DNA of 64,000 bases, from the NCBI GenBank assembly GCA_963721405.1, contig CAVRJA010000010.1, positions 1 through 64,000 of the forward strand. The letters are read 5' to 3'. The position numbers were made by a program, and so were the translations under genes. A model generated the notes under the pieces. It saw only the letters and a list, made by a program, of their open reading frames with translations, was not told the origin of the DNA and ran no database searches. Each line of letters starts with the position of its first letter. Within the stretch, counting starts at the first letter, position 1. Below, piece after piece: positions 6,576 to 15,000 of this stretch. The stretch is from JAFNAG01 sp963721405 (GTDB lineage Bacteria > Acidobacteriota > UBA6911).

Positions 6576-8431
6576 GGGCGCAGTTGAGCCGTTTGCAAGA
6601 GGACTGGAGGCAACGGATCTTCGCCTCGGGAGTCAAGGCGGAACTGGAAACTTCGCGAGGGTGCTGTCCTCAATGCGGCGGACCGACCAAAATCCAAAAG
6701 TCGGTCGAACATCGGGTCGTCACCCTGGAGCACGGCGATTTCCTCGCCCACGAGACTGTGGCCGTCTGCAAGGCGCGCTGCCGACAATCGTCGGGAGAAC
6801 TGGTGACGAGACGATCCGAAGTCCTTGGGCTTAAAGTATCCCTGGGCAAGGTGTATGGCTACGACGTGGAGATTCACGTCGGAATCGAGCGTTTCCTACA
6901 CTATCGCCAGCGGGACGAGATCCTCAGCGGGCTGAAGCAACGTTTCGGCATCATGGTTTCAAGCGGCGAGGTCAGCGCCTTGACAACAAGCTTCCTGGAA
7001 CATCTCGCTGCGCTGCACATCCGCCGCGCTCCCGAGCTGCGAGCTGCAATGGACCGTGACGGCGGATATCCCCTTCATCTCGACGCCACCGGGGAAGACG
7101 GAAGGGGCACGCTGCTCGTGGCATTATCCGGCTGGCGCCGCTGGGTCCTCGGGGCCTGGAAAATCCCGACTGAGCGGGCCGAGTTTATCCTTCCCGCCCT
7201 GCAGAGCACGGCAGCATTGTTTGGGCCGCCACGCGCGATTGTGCGCGATCTGGGGCGCGCGATGAAGGAGGCGAGCGACGAATTCGTGCAATCGCAGTCG
7301 AGCCCGATTGCGACCCTGGCCTGCCATGCCCACTTTCTTTCCGATATCGGCGAAGATCTGCTCGAAGAAGGGCACGATCAGCTGCGCGATTTGTTCCGCA
7401 AGACCGGCCTGCTGCCGCAGCTGCGCGCCTTCTGTCGGCAACAGGGCCGCAACCTGGGAACGGAAATCGATCCGGGGCGAAAGGGGCTCCGCCTCTGGCT
7501 TGAATCGGAGCAGAATCGGCGGATCCCGGAAGGCGCCGCCGGCATCGTTTCGATCCGGAGCCTGGCCCAATGGATATTGGATTATCGGGCGGCCGGGTCC
7601 GATCAGGGCTTCCCATTCGATCTTCCCTACCGGGACCTCTACGATCGTTGCCTTGGCGTATCCTGGGCCACCGAGGCTTTTCTGCGAGAACCTCCTGAGG
7701 ATGTGAAGGTCCGAAAAGCGCTCGAAAAGCTGCATGCCGTGCTGCGACCGGTGCGATGCGATATACCGCGTTTTCACCCGGTCGGCGTCGCCCTTGACCG
7801 GCGCGCAAAGCTCTTCGCCGAGCTCCGCCGGACCCTCCGTCTCGAGCAAAAGGATCAAGATCCCGATAGCAGTTCGGAACGTAAAGCCGGAAAACTGAAC
7901 GACGTCCGATCCGCCGTCGAAAAGCTCACCAAGTCACTGCGGAAGCGTCGGCCCGAGCGCGGCCCCGCCAAAGATCTGCGCACGGCAATCGATTTGATAC
8001 TGTCACACCTCGATCGTCACGGACCATACCTTTGGGGACATGTGATCTCAATTCCGCAGGAATGCGGCGGGGGCATCCGTTTGGTCGATCGTACGAACAA
8101 CGTCCTGGAGTCCTGGTTCGGCTCCTTGAAACATAATGAGCGACGACGCAGCGGACGCAAGATACTCACCCAGGATTTCGAACGACTTCCGCCCTCCGCG
8201 GCATTGGCGGTCAACCTCGGCTGTCCCGATTATGTCGAAATCCTCTGCGGATCGCTTGCCCACCTTCCAAACGCTTTTGCCAAACTCGATGCTGAAAATC
8301 GCCACAGGCCCGCAGCGGCCAAAGGGGCCGGAGCCAATCCTGAAACGGCTTCACTCAGCGTTACGGATCGACAGCTCGTGCGCATGCCGGCTTTGGAGAA
8401 GCTCATTACAGCGGCGGCGCTCAGCCGGTAA
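6518..8431 (+). CDS. IS ORF B, DDE-type transposase
   Basis: 637 residues if read from the GTG at 6518, but probably made as a -1 frameshift fusion with ORF A. Near the N-terminus a Cys cluster (CCPQCGG, then CKARC about 40 residues later) could be a zinc-binding DNA-recognition domain. A DDE triad can be proposed: Asp189 in LHLDAT, Asp244 in IVRDLG, and Glu531 in NNVLESWFG followed by SLKHNERRRSGRK, which resembles the ending of several DDE transposases. About 290 residues separate the second Asp and the Glu, implying an insertion domain in the RNase H fold. It mobilises the element by binding the 28-bp ends. Family placement is uncertain (IS66, ISL3 and unclassified groups were considered); the DDE role itself is likely. 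Confidence 0.75.
   Translation: MDPLRTGKKNARFTALAAVRAQLSRLQEDWRQRIFASGVKAELETSRGCCPQCGGPTKIQKSVEHRVVTLEHGDFLAHETVAVCKARCRQSSGELVTRRSEVLGLKVSLGKVYGYDVEIHVGIERFLHYRQRDEILSGLKQRFGIMVSSGEVSALTTSFLEHLAALHIRRAPELRAAMDRDGGYPLHLDATGEDGRGTLLVALSGWRRWVLGAWKIPTERAEFILPALQSTAALFGPPRAIVRDLGRAMKEASDEFVQSQSSPIATLACHAHFLSDIGEDLLEEGHDQLRDLFRKTGLLPQLRAFCRQQGRNLGTEIDPGRKGLRLWLESEQNRRIPEGAAGIVSIRSLAQWILDYRAAGSDQGFPFDLPYRDLYDRCLGVSWATEAFLREPPEDVKVRKALEKLHAVLRPVRCDIPRFHPVGVALDRRAKLFAELRRTLRLEQKDQDPDSSSERKAGKLNDVRSAVEKLTKSLRKRRPERGPAKDLRTAIDLILSHLDRHGPYLWGHVISIPQECGGGIRLVDRTNNVLESWFGSLKHNERRRSGRKILTQDFERLPPSAALAVNLGCPDYVEILCGSLAHLPNAFAKLDAENRHRPAAAKGAGANPETASLSVTDRQLVRMPALEKLITAAALSR
6539..6547 (+). promoter_or_regulatory. 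Candidate -1 ribosomal frameshift site
   Basis: Eight A residues followed by C. In the ORF A frame the codons are GGA AAA AAA ACG; re-pairing one base back gives GGG AAA AAA AAC and enters the ORF B frame. A_AAA_AAA is a known slippery heptamer used by many IS elements. ORF B has only a GTG at 6518 without a good ribosome binding site, which favours fusion. Confidence 0.65.
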
Positions 8432-8468
8432 CCGGATCTTATATCTTCAGGCAGGAGCCCAGTATGCG

Positions 8469-8496
8469 AGAATCCAACCGAGTTTTGACGCCGTGG
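8469..8496 (-). repeat. IS right terminal inverted repeat
   Basis: 28 bp, an exact reverse complement of 5700-5727. Its outward TTGACG (8485-8490) lies 28 bp upstream of the start of the small gene at 8518 and might drive it, although no good -10 box follows at the usual distance. Confidence 0.85.
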
Positions 8497-8517
8497 TAAA
8501 AAGATGAGAGGTTATCC

Positions 8518-8697
8518 ATGGTTAAAACTACAATTCGGATAAATGACGAATTGATGCTTGCCGCCAAACATCGGGCTCTTGACGAAGGCATCTCGTTTCA
8601 GGAAATGGTCGAGATGGCCCTACGACAGTATTTGAAAAAGCCCTGGACAAAAGGCAAAAGGAGGCCCGCAAATGAAACAGAGAGAGGCGAATACTGA
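8518..8697 (+). CDS. Small ribbon-helix-helix protein
   Basis: 59 residues. Start ATG at 8518 follows GAGAGG with good spacing. Residues 1-40 match the ribbon-helix-helix pattern of CopG/VapB-type regulators: a beta strand KTTIRIND, a helix ELMLAAKHRALDEG, a turn, then the helix SFQEMVEMALRQYLK. The tail is basic (KGKRRPANETERGEY). Its last 26 bp overlap the integrase gene in another frame, and the GGAGG site of the integrase lies inside it, so the two are translationally coupled. No toxin gene is adjacent. Possible roles are an excisionase or integrase regulator, or an antitoxin that has lost its partner. The operon link favours the former, but this is inference. Confidence 0.7.
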   Translation: MVKTTIRINDELMLAAKHRALDEGISFQEMVEMALRQYLKKPWTKGKRRPANETERGEY

Positions 8698-9799
8698 GAA
8701 AGAAAAAGAGAAGGAAAAGAGGGATCGAGGATCGGGCTCGATCTTCCAGCCAGAATGGAGGGATAGGAAATCGGGCGAGTACAAGGCATCTCCCACCTGG
8801 TGGATCCAGTACCATTACAGGGGGAAAAAGATCCGAGAATCTTCTAAATCAAAGCTCCGTGCGGACGCTGTCAGATTACTAAATCGCCGTCTTGGCGAAA
8901 TGGGTACCGGTCGCCTCGTCGGACCCGATGCCGAAAAAGTGACTTTTGAGCATCTGGCAAAAATGCTGGAAAACGATTACAAGGCCAATTCCTTGAGATC
9001 GCTCGAGAGGGCCCAAGATGCCATCGATCACCTTCGTGAGTCCTTCGGTTTCGATCGTGCCCTGGACATCACAACGGATCGAGTGGATGGGTATATCGTA
9101 TCTCGGCGCGATACTGAAGCTGCAAAGCCTGCCACGATACACTACGAGATTGCCATTTTGAAACGAATGTTCTCTTTGGCGTTTGAAAAGGGGAAGCTGA
9201 ACCAGAAACCTTACATTCCAACATTGGAAGTAAGAAACGTAAGGACCGGCTCTTTTGAGGAGCCGGAATTCAGATCGGTGATGGCCCACTTGTCCGAGGA
9301 CCTCCGCCCTGTAGCCGAGTTCGCTTATTTGACTGGATGGCGCAAGCAGGAGATTTTGAAACTCCAATGGAGACAGGTCAACTTCGAGGCCGGAATTGTG
9401 CGTTTGGAACCGGGAACGACCAAGAACGATGAAGGACGGACTTTCCCATTCAATACCTACCCTGCTCTGAGGAATCTTCTTGAGACCCAGAAAAAAAGAA
9501 CAGAAGCGCTGCAGCAATCCTCGGGAATGATCATCCCCTGGGTGTTTCATCGCAACGGAAGGAGCATCAGGGATCACCGCAAAGCCTGGAAGAACGCTTG
9601 CAGGAACGCCGGTGTACCTGACCGGATACCGCATGATTTCCGCAGGACGGCAGTGCGGAATCTTGAACGGGCCGGAGTTCCGCGTTCCGTCGCGATGAAA
9701 CTAACAGGGCACAAGACTGAGAGTGTTTACAGGCGCTACGCGATCGTCTCGGAATCGGACCTGGCGGAAGGAGTCGCAAAATTGGCCGCTCTCCATTAA
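8672..9799 (+). CDS. Tyrosine recombinase / integrase
   Basis: 375 residues. Start ATG at 8672 follows AAAAGGAGG. The very charged N-terminus and residues 20-75 form an arm-site binding region (WWIQYHYRGKKIRES); residues 88-185 form the SAM-like core-binding domain; residues 195-375 form the catalytic domain. Catalytic residues are all visible: Arg224 (TGWRKQE), Lys251, His321 and Arg324 (PHDFRRT), His347 (LTGHKT) and Tyr356 (YRRYAIV). It would catalyse site-specific integration of a mobile element. It ends 135 bp from the 3' end of a tRNA-Leu gene, the classic attachment target for this family, so this probably marks the end of an integrated island extending to the left. Confidence 0.92.
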   Translation: MKQREANTEKEKEKEKRDRGSGSIFQPEWRDRKSGEYKASPTWWIQYHYRGKKIRESSKSKLRADAVRLLNRRLGEMGTGRLVGPDAEKVTFEHLAKMLENDYKANSLRSLERAQDAIDHLRESFGFDRALDITTDRVDGYIVSRRDTEAAKPATIHYEIAILKRMFSLAFEKGKLNQKPYIPTLEVRNVRTGSFEEPEFRSVMAHLSEDLRPVAEFAYLTGWRKQEILKLQWRQVNFEAGIVRLEPGTTKNDEGRTFPFNTYPALRNLLETQKKRTEALQQSSGMIIPWVFHRNGRSIRDHRKAWKNACRNAGVPDRIPHDFRRTAVRNLERAGVPRSVAMKLTGHKTESVYRRYAIVSESDLAEGVAKLAALH

Positions 9800-9934
9800 G
9801 TTGTTGATGGCGAGCCTAGTTCTTTGAAGGTAGTGACGTTTCCCGGAAGAACTTTGGACAAAGTTTGGGCAAAGTAGCAATGAACATCTGCATTTTAGCC
9901 AACCAAGTCAATCCGCATAATTCACTGATTCTAT

Positions 9935-10023
9935 TGGTGCCGAGGGTGGGAATCGAACCCACACGCCCCTTGCGAGGCCCAGGATTTTAAGTCCTGTGCG
10001 TCTGCCAGTTTCGCCACCCCGGC
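9935..10023 (-). tRNA. tRNA-Leu (UAA anticodon)
   Basis: Minus-strand sequence begins GCCGGGGTGGCGAAA and ends CCTCGGCACCA. Acceptor arms GCCGGGG and CCTCGGC pair (one G-U). The anticodon loop CTTAAAA carries TAA, and the T arm GTGGGTTCGATTCCCAC is intact. The length of 89 nt with a long variable arm fits a class II Leu tRNA, and CCA is encoded. Its 3' end faces the integrase gene. Confidence 0.95.
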
Positions 10024-10030
10024 CTGATCG

Positions 10031-10393
10031 GTGCTTAGATTAGCAGCACTTGGCCGGGATTGCATCTGTCAAGTGATCCGCCGCCGCGCGCCGGATTCCA
10101 TCCGCCCTGTGAACCGGTTTGGGATAATCCAGACCATCGCGCGCGGGCTTGAAACCAATCCGAACCTGCGGCTGATGATCGAAGGCTACACGGATTCCGT
10201 GGGCAACGCGGCGTACAACCTGGAGCTCTCGAAGCGTCGCGCGGAGGCCGTCAAAACGGTGCTGGTATCGCAATTCAAGGTGGATGCCGCGCGGCTCACC
10301 ACCGCAGGCCTTGGGGCCACCAAGCCCATCGATTCAAACGACACGCCACAGGGACGCTCGCAAAACCGGCGCGTGGAGCTCGTTAAGCAGTAA
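10031..10393 (+). pseudogene. Truncated OmpA-family C-terminal domain
   Basis: About 120 residues from a GTG without a ribosome binding site. Residues 35-120 match the OmpA/MotB peptidoglycan-binding domain: IARGLETNPNLRLMIEGYTD, SVGNAAYNLELSKRRAEAVK, and TPQGRSQNRRVELV, with the diaminopimelate-binding Asp and Arg residues present (TD, and NRR). The domain's first strand (usually F-x-F-x-S...) and any signal peptide or lipobox are missing; the first 34 residues are Arg- and Cys-rich and unlike the family. The gene starts 8 bp from the 5' end of the tRNA, where there is no room for its own promoter. It is best read as a remnant whose 5' part was lost, perhaps through rearrangement at the tRNA locus. 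A short functional periplasmic protein is less likely. Confidence 0.65.
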
Positions 10394-10515
10394 GGTCGCA
10401 GCTGGCCATGCCAACGCCGGTTGCCGCAGAGCCCTTGCGAAGCACGCGTCGTGCATTGAAATCAGAAACCTTGATCCGGGCACAGGCATCGGGATCGGAA
10501 AACGTCGAAGTTCTC

Positions 10516-10640
10516 ATGTGGCCGCGGGCTTCAGCCCGCACCTTCTACGTCGAGTCCCGTGCCATCCCGCCGCATGAGGGGTTTTTGCGGAATCGGCCGT
10601 AGGGGTTAGCTTGGAGACCGGGCTGAAGAGGCTGGCCAAC
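10516..10640 (+). repeat. Interspersed MITE-like repeat, copy 1
   Basis: Starts ATGTGGCCGCGGGCTTCAGC and contains GGCCGTAGGGG and GAGACCGGGCTGA. It aligns with 27585-27712. The right end of this copy is degraded compared with copy 2. Confidence 0.7.
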
Positions 10641-10757
10641 GATGAAGTGAGGCCTGGCAGAATCCAAGTATGAGCAGGTCACGGCCTCCCGAATCGGATT
10701 CCTGCTTCCTCGGTTTTGCGGCAGTCCAATTCGGGGGACCCTGAAAGGGTCCAACAG

Positions 10758-10886
10758 GAAAGCCCAGGGCGTGAGCCCTGGGGACGGCGAAGAGAAAAGG
10801 ACCAGCCCTGCAGGGGCGGCACAGACTGTGTCGCAGGGCTCGTTTCCCGGACGCCCATTTCCCAGGGCTCACGCCCTGGGCTTTCC
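10758..10886. repeat. Inverted pair of 26-bp palindromes
   Basis: GAAAGCCCAGGGCGTGAGCC at the left and its inverted partner, ending GCCCTGGGCTTTCC, at the right, with about 75 bp between them (BIME-like layout). A third copy lies at 11840-11865. Each unit is itself a palindrome around GGGCGTGAGCCC. Confidence 0.7.
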
Positions 10887-11041
10887 GGTTCCGGCCCTTC
10901 GGGCCTGATTCCAGTTGGAACCAACCGTTGGACAACCCTCTGCAGGCCGGGGCCACATGAATGCAGCCGATTAAGTTTTCGCAGGGTCCTTCAAGCATGC
11001 TGCAATTTTCAAGCGGGGAAGGAATGGCGTGGAAAAGAAAA

Positions 11042-11073
11042 GGGCAGCGATCCATGGCCCGGCTGCCCTTTTT
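11042..11073. terminator. Terminator of secreted protein gene
   Basis: GGGCAGC (11042-11048) pairs with GCTGCCC (11062-11068). T runs flank it in both directions (TTTTT on plus; CTTTTC on minus), so it can end the minus-strand gene at 11103-11486. Confidence 0.8.
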
Positions 11074-11102
11074 CTTCGACTAGTCTGCAAGTGGCGGGGA
11101 AT

Positions 11103-11486
11103 CTACTTCCCGCCCTTGACAGTGACGTGCGTGTGCCTGGTCGGAGCTCCCTTGACGAGGAATCCATCGAGCCCCGGCATGTAAATCTCTGAAAGATAGT
11201 GATCGGCGCCGGCCACATCGAACACGACTGCGGCCTCATTCTCCGATTTGGGGCTGAGCCGCGTGATTACCGGCGCTATCGCGGCATCTCTGCCCTTCAG
11301 GTTGAGTACCTTGATCTCGCCAAGATTGTCGCTGGCCGTAAACTCGTACATTCCGGCCGGAAACGACTTGGTGCCAATCAAGAACGCGAATGGGACGTTG
11401 GCAGTCACCGCCGATGCCTCCTGAGCCGCCGCAAACGTGGCGGTCGAGACAAGAACCAACAGAACTGCAGCCAGATACTTTTTCAT
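11103..11486 (-). CDS. Small secreted protein, acidobacterial type
   Basis: 127 residues from the ATG at 11486, preceded by GCAGGAGGT at ideal spacing; an upstream in-frame ATG has none. Residues 1-22 are a signal peptide (MKKYLAAVLLVLVSTATFA). The mature protein begins with ANVPFAFLIGTKSFPAGMYE, a pattern I know from small exported proteins of unknown function in Acidobacteria, where a beta-rich domain follows. The remainder alternates beta-strand-like segments (VVFDVAGADHYLSEIYM). No enzyme motif is visible. It is a single-gene unit ended by the hairpin at 11042-11073. Its function is unknown. Confidence 0.8.
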   Translation of the reverse strand: MKKYLAAVLLVLVSTATFAAAQEASAVTANVPFAFLIGTKSFPAGMYEFTASDNLGEIKVLNLKGRDAAIAPVITRLSPKSENEAAVVFDVAGADHYLSEIYMPGLDGFLVKGAPTRHTHVTVKGGK

Positions 11487-12045
11487 ACAGCCTACCTCCT
11501 GCTTTCTAACCACGATGTTCATACTCTCGTTTCACCCGTTGCAATCTGATGTAGCCTCGCGTGTGAAGTTTCATTTGGAGGAAACTTTTTTCGACACGGA
11601 GCCTGGCTAGCCGTAGATTAAGCTTCTCAAAGAAGAGAGCTAAGTACATGCTCTCATAACTAAGCTAACGTATTTTGCATGGTCCGCATGAGTGCCGCCC
11701 CTTCGATTGTGCAATATGGCGCGTACCACAACATGTTGGGGGGAGCGACATATTGCACAATCACAGATTGCGAAATTTTGACTGCGTCAGCGGGCACAAT
11801 TGCGTAATCTTCAGGGCTCGATTTTGGCTGGCGCCCATTCCCAGGGCTTACGCCCTGGGCTTTCCTGCTTCGCCGCTGCGCGGCTCTGATTCAGCGAAGA
11901 ACTCAAGGCGGTCGATAGCCGGGGACTTATTCGGGGACCACGAAACACAGGAAATCGATTTCGTGTATCTCGTGGCTCCTGTGATCCTGAGAACTTGCCT
12001 CCACATTGAATGTGGATCCGCCGGCTCGATGTTATAGTGTGCGGC
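11487..12045. other. Intergenic with palindromes
   Basis: No gene seen. TGTGCAATATGGCGCG near 11708 and GACATATTGCACAATCACA near 11748 form an imperfect inverted repeat around ATATTGCACAAT. A third copy of the GCCCTGGGC palindrome lies at 11840-11865. The uvrA-like gene starts at the right end. Confidence 0.45.
11840..11865. repeat. Palindromic repeat, third copy
   Basis: CCCAGGGCTTACGCCCTGGG followed by CTTTCC. It nearly matches the right-hand unit at 10857-10886. Confidence 0.65.
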
Positions 12046-15000
12046 ATGCCTCGGGAGAAAACGATACGGGTTCACAACGCCTGCGAAAACAACCTGCAGT
12101 CCGTCAGCCTCGCATTTCCCAGGCACAAACTCATCGTCGTCAGCGGCGTCTCCGGATCCGGCAAGTCCTCGCTGGTGTTCGATGTGATTTATCGCGAGGC
12201 CGAGCGCCGCTACCTGGGATCGTTTTCCACTCACGCCCGGCAGTTCCTGGGCAGAATGAAGCGCCCGGACGTGGAACGGGTCGACGGCCTTTCTGCTGCC
12301 ATCGCCGTGGATCAAAAATCGGTCGTCCGCAACCCGCGGTCCACCGTCGGCACGATTACCGAAATCTACGACTATCTTCGCCTCCTCTTCGCCCGATTAG
12401 GCAAAACGGAAAATCCGGTTCCCGGGTTCAAGATCGAACGCAGCCTGTTCTCCTTCAATTCGCCGGCCGGGGCCTGTCCTGCCTGCAAAGGTCTTGGCGT
12501 CGAGGATTGCCTCGATCCTGAACTGCTCGTCGCGGACGGGACCAAGAGCCTGCGCCAGGGCTGCATGGTGAACACGGCGCCCAACGGCTACATCATCTAC
12601 TCGCAGGTAACCATGGATGTGCTCGACCAGGTCTGCCGGTCCGAGGGATTCAACACCGACATCGCCTGGAGGGACCTGACGCCGGAGCAGAAGCACATCG
12701 TGCTGTACGGGAGCGACAAGATCGAAATCCCCTACGGCAAGCATCCGCTCGAATCCCGCATGCGCTGGAGCGGCATTACCGCCAGGCCGCGTGAGACCGG
12801 CTTCTACAAAGGCATCATCCCGGTGATGGATGCCATCCTGAAGCGCAGCCGCAACAGGAACATTCTCCGCTTTGCGCGCACGGCCGCATGCTCGGCCTGC
12901 GGCGGCACGCGTCTGAACCCTGACGCCCGCTCGGTCAGGATCGGCAGGGTTGCGATCTCCGATCTTGCCGCACTCGAGTTGAATCAGTTGCAACAGGCGT
13001 TGGCGCGGCTTCCATTTTTGGACGCGGACAGCCCGATCGCCTCCCCGATCACGGCCTTGATTGATAAGCGGATTGAACTACTGAACCGCCTGGGCCTGGG
13101 ATACCTGTCCCTGGACCGGGAATCCACGACCTTGTCGGCCGGCGAATCCCGGCGACTGCGGCTGGCCGTTCAGGCGGGCGCCGGTTTGTCGGGAATCCTC
13201 TATGTTTTTGACGAACCTTCCATCGGGCTTCATTCCCGCGATACGGGGCGCCTGTTGGAGATGCTGGAAGAATTGAGAGACCAGGGCAACTCCGTCATCG
13301 TGGTGGAGCACGAAGAAGAGTTCCTCCGTCATGCCGACTGGTTGGTCGATATTGGTCCGGCCGCAGGGGTTCACGGCGGGCGCATCCTTCATAACCTCGA
13401 TGTTGCCCAGATCGACTCGCTGGCGGGCGAAGAGATCCGCAGGAGCCGCACGCTCTCATTCCTCACGGGCGCGGAAGAACTGGCGATTCCGGCCGAGCGC
13501 CGTCCCGGCCGGTCCGTGCTCTCGATTCAAGGCGCGGCCGCAAACAACCTCAAGGGGATCGATGTTGAATTCCACCTGGAGACATTGAATGCCGTGACCG
13601 GCGTTTCGGGCGCGGGCAAGTCTACTCTGACCAATCAGGTGCTGGGCGGATTCTTGCGATGCAAGCTGCACGCCGCCTCTGCGCCGGCAGGGAAGTGCGA
13701 CGCCATTCGGGGCTGGGAGCGAATCACGAAGGTCATCTCCATCGATCAGTCGCCGATTGGGCGCACGCCACGGAGCAATCCCGCCACTTACACCGGACTG
13801 TTCGATCCAATCCGCGAACTCTTCGCAGCGCTGCCCGGATCCAGGGCCAGGGGCTGGGACAAGGGGCGATTCTCGTTCAACACCAGCGGCGGGCGGTGCG
13901 AGGCGTGCCAGGGTGCCGGCTTTCAGCAGATCGGCATGCACTTCATGGGGAGCGTCGAGGTTCTCTGCGACGAATGCGGCGGGAGGCGATTTCACGGGGA
14001 CACGCTCGAAATTTCGTACCGCGACAAGAGCATCTACGATGTCCTCGAACTATCCGTGTCCGAGGCCGTGGAGTTTTTCGACGGCCATCCCGAGATCCTG
14101 CGCTACCTGGCGACCATGGCGGAACTGGGACTCGGCTACCTGAAACTCGGCCAGCGGTCCTCCACCCTCAGCGGCGGGGAGGCGCAACGCGTCAAACTGG
14201 CAACGGAGCTCGCCAGGCCGCAGTCGACGCACACGCTCTATATCCTCGATGAGCCGACCACCGGCCTCCACCAGGCCGATGTCGGCAACCTGCTGCGGGC
14301 GCTGAACGCGCTCGTGGGACAGGGAAACACGGTCATTTTGATCGAACATCATCTCGGTTTGATTGCGGCTGCAGACTGGGTGGTCGATCTGGGCCCCGAG
14401 AGCGGCAGCGACGGAGGTTATCTCGTCGCCCAGGGGAGTCCGGAGGACATCGCGGGTTGTGCGGCGTCGTTTACCGGAAAAGCCCTGCGTGAGTATATGG
14501 ACCGGCAAACAGGCAGGGCAATTCCTGCACCGGTCCGGCGCAAGGTCGCGCATTGCGCGATCGGAGAGCCGGCGGGAGATGCCATTCGGTTTACGGGCGT
14601 CACCACTCACAACCTCAAAGGGATCGACGTCGCCATTCCCCGCAACAGGATTACCGTCCTTGCCGGCGTTTCCGGCAGCGGAAAGTCCTCCCTGGCCTTC
14701 GACACCATCTTCGCCGAAGGGCGGCGCCGGTTTCTCGAGAGCTTCTCCACCTACGCCCGATCGCAGATCGGGGCGGGCCCCGAGGCCTGTTTCGACCGGG
14801 TTTCCGGATTGACTCCTGCTCTGGCCGTCGACCAGCGGAGCATCACAGCGAATCCCCGCTCCACGTTGGGAACAGTGACCGGAATCTACGACCTGTACCG
14901 CCTCCTGTTTTCCAGGGCGGGCAGATCGGACGACGGAGAAGCGCCGGGACCTTCCTCGATCTTTTCGTTCAATCACCAGTCGGGGGCCTGCCGCGTCTGC

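Larger units (their letters stand above)
5700..8496 (+). mobile_element. Insertion sequence with two ORFs
   Basis: A 2.8-kb element bounded by perfect 28-bp inverted repeats (5700-5727 and 8469-8496; outer end CCACGGCGTC). It carries a winged-helix-like ORF A and a DDE-transposase ORF B that overlap in different frames with an A8 run in the overlap. No target-site duplication is visible next to the repeats (left flank ATTCCTC, right flank TAAAAAG), so the insertion may be old, may have lost its duplication, or may use a different boundary. I cannot place it in a named IS family from sequence alone. Intact ORFs and perfect ends suggest it is or was recently active. Confidence 0.8.
10394..11041. 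repeat. Repeat-rich intergenic region
   Basis: No supportable gene. It holds a copy of the TGTGGCC-CGGGCTTCAGCCCG element (10516-10640) and two oppositely placed copies of a GCCCAGGGCGTGAGCCCTGG palindrome (about 10758-10783 and 10857-10886). Short ORFs in this stretch run through the palindromes in several frames and are not convincing. Confidence 0.6.

Noticed and set aside
9800..9934. Second copy of the tRNA-Leu 3' end (att repeat) in the window
   Set aside because: I looked for the T-arm and acceptor sequence in the first 10 kb and did not find one, so the island's left end is presumably outside the window.
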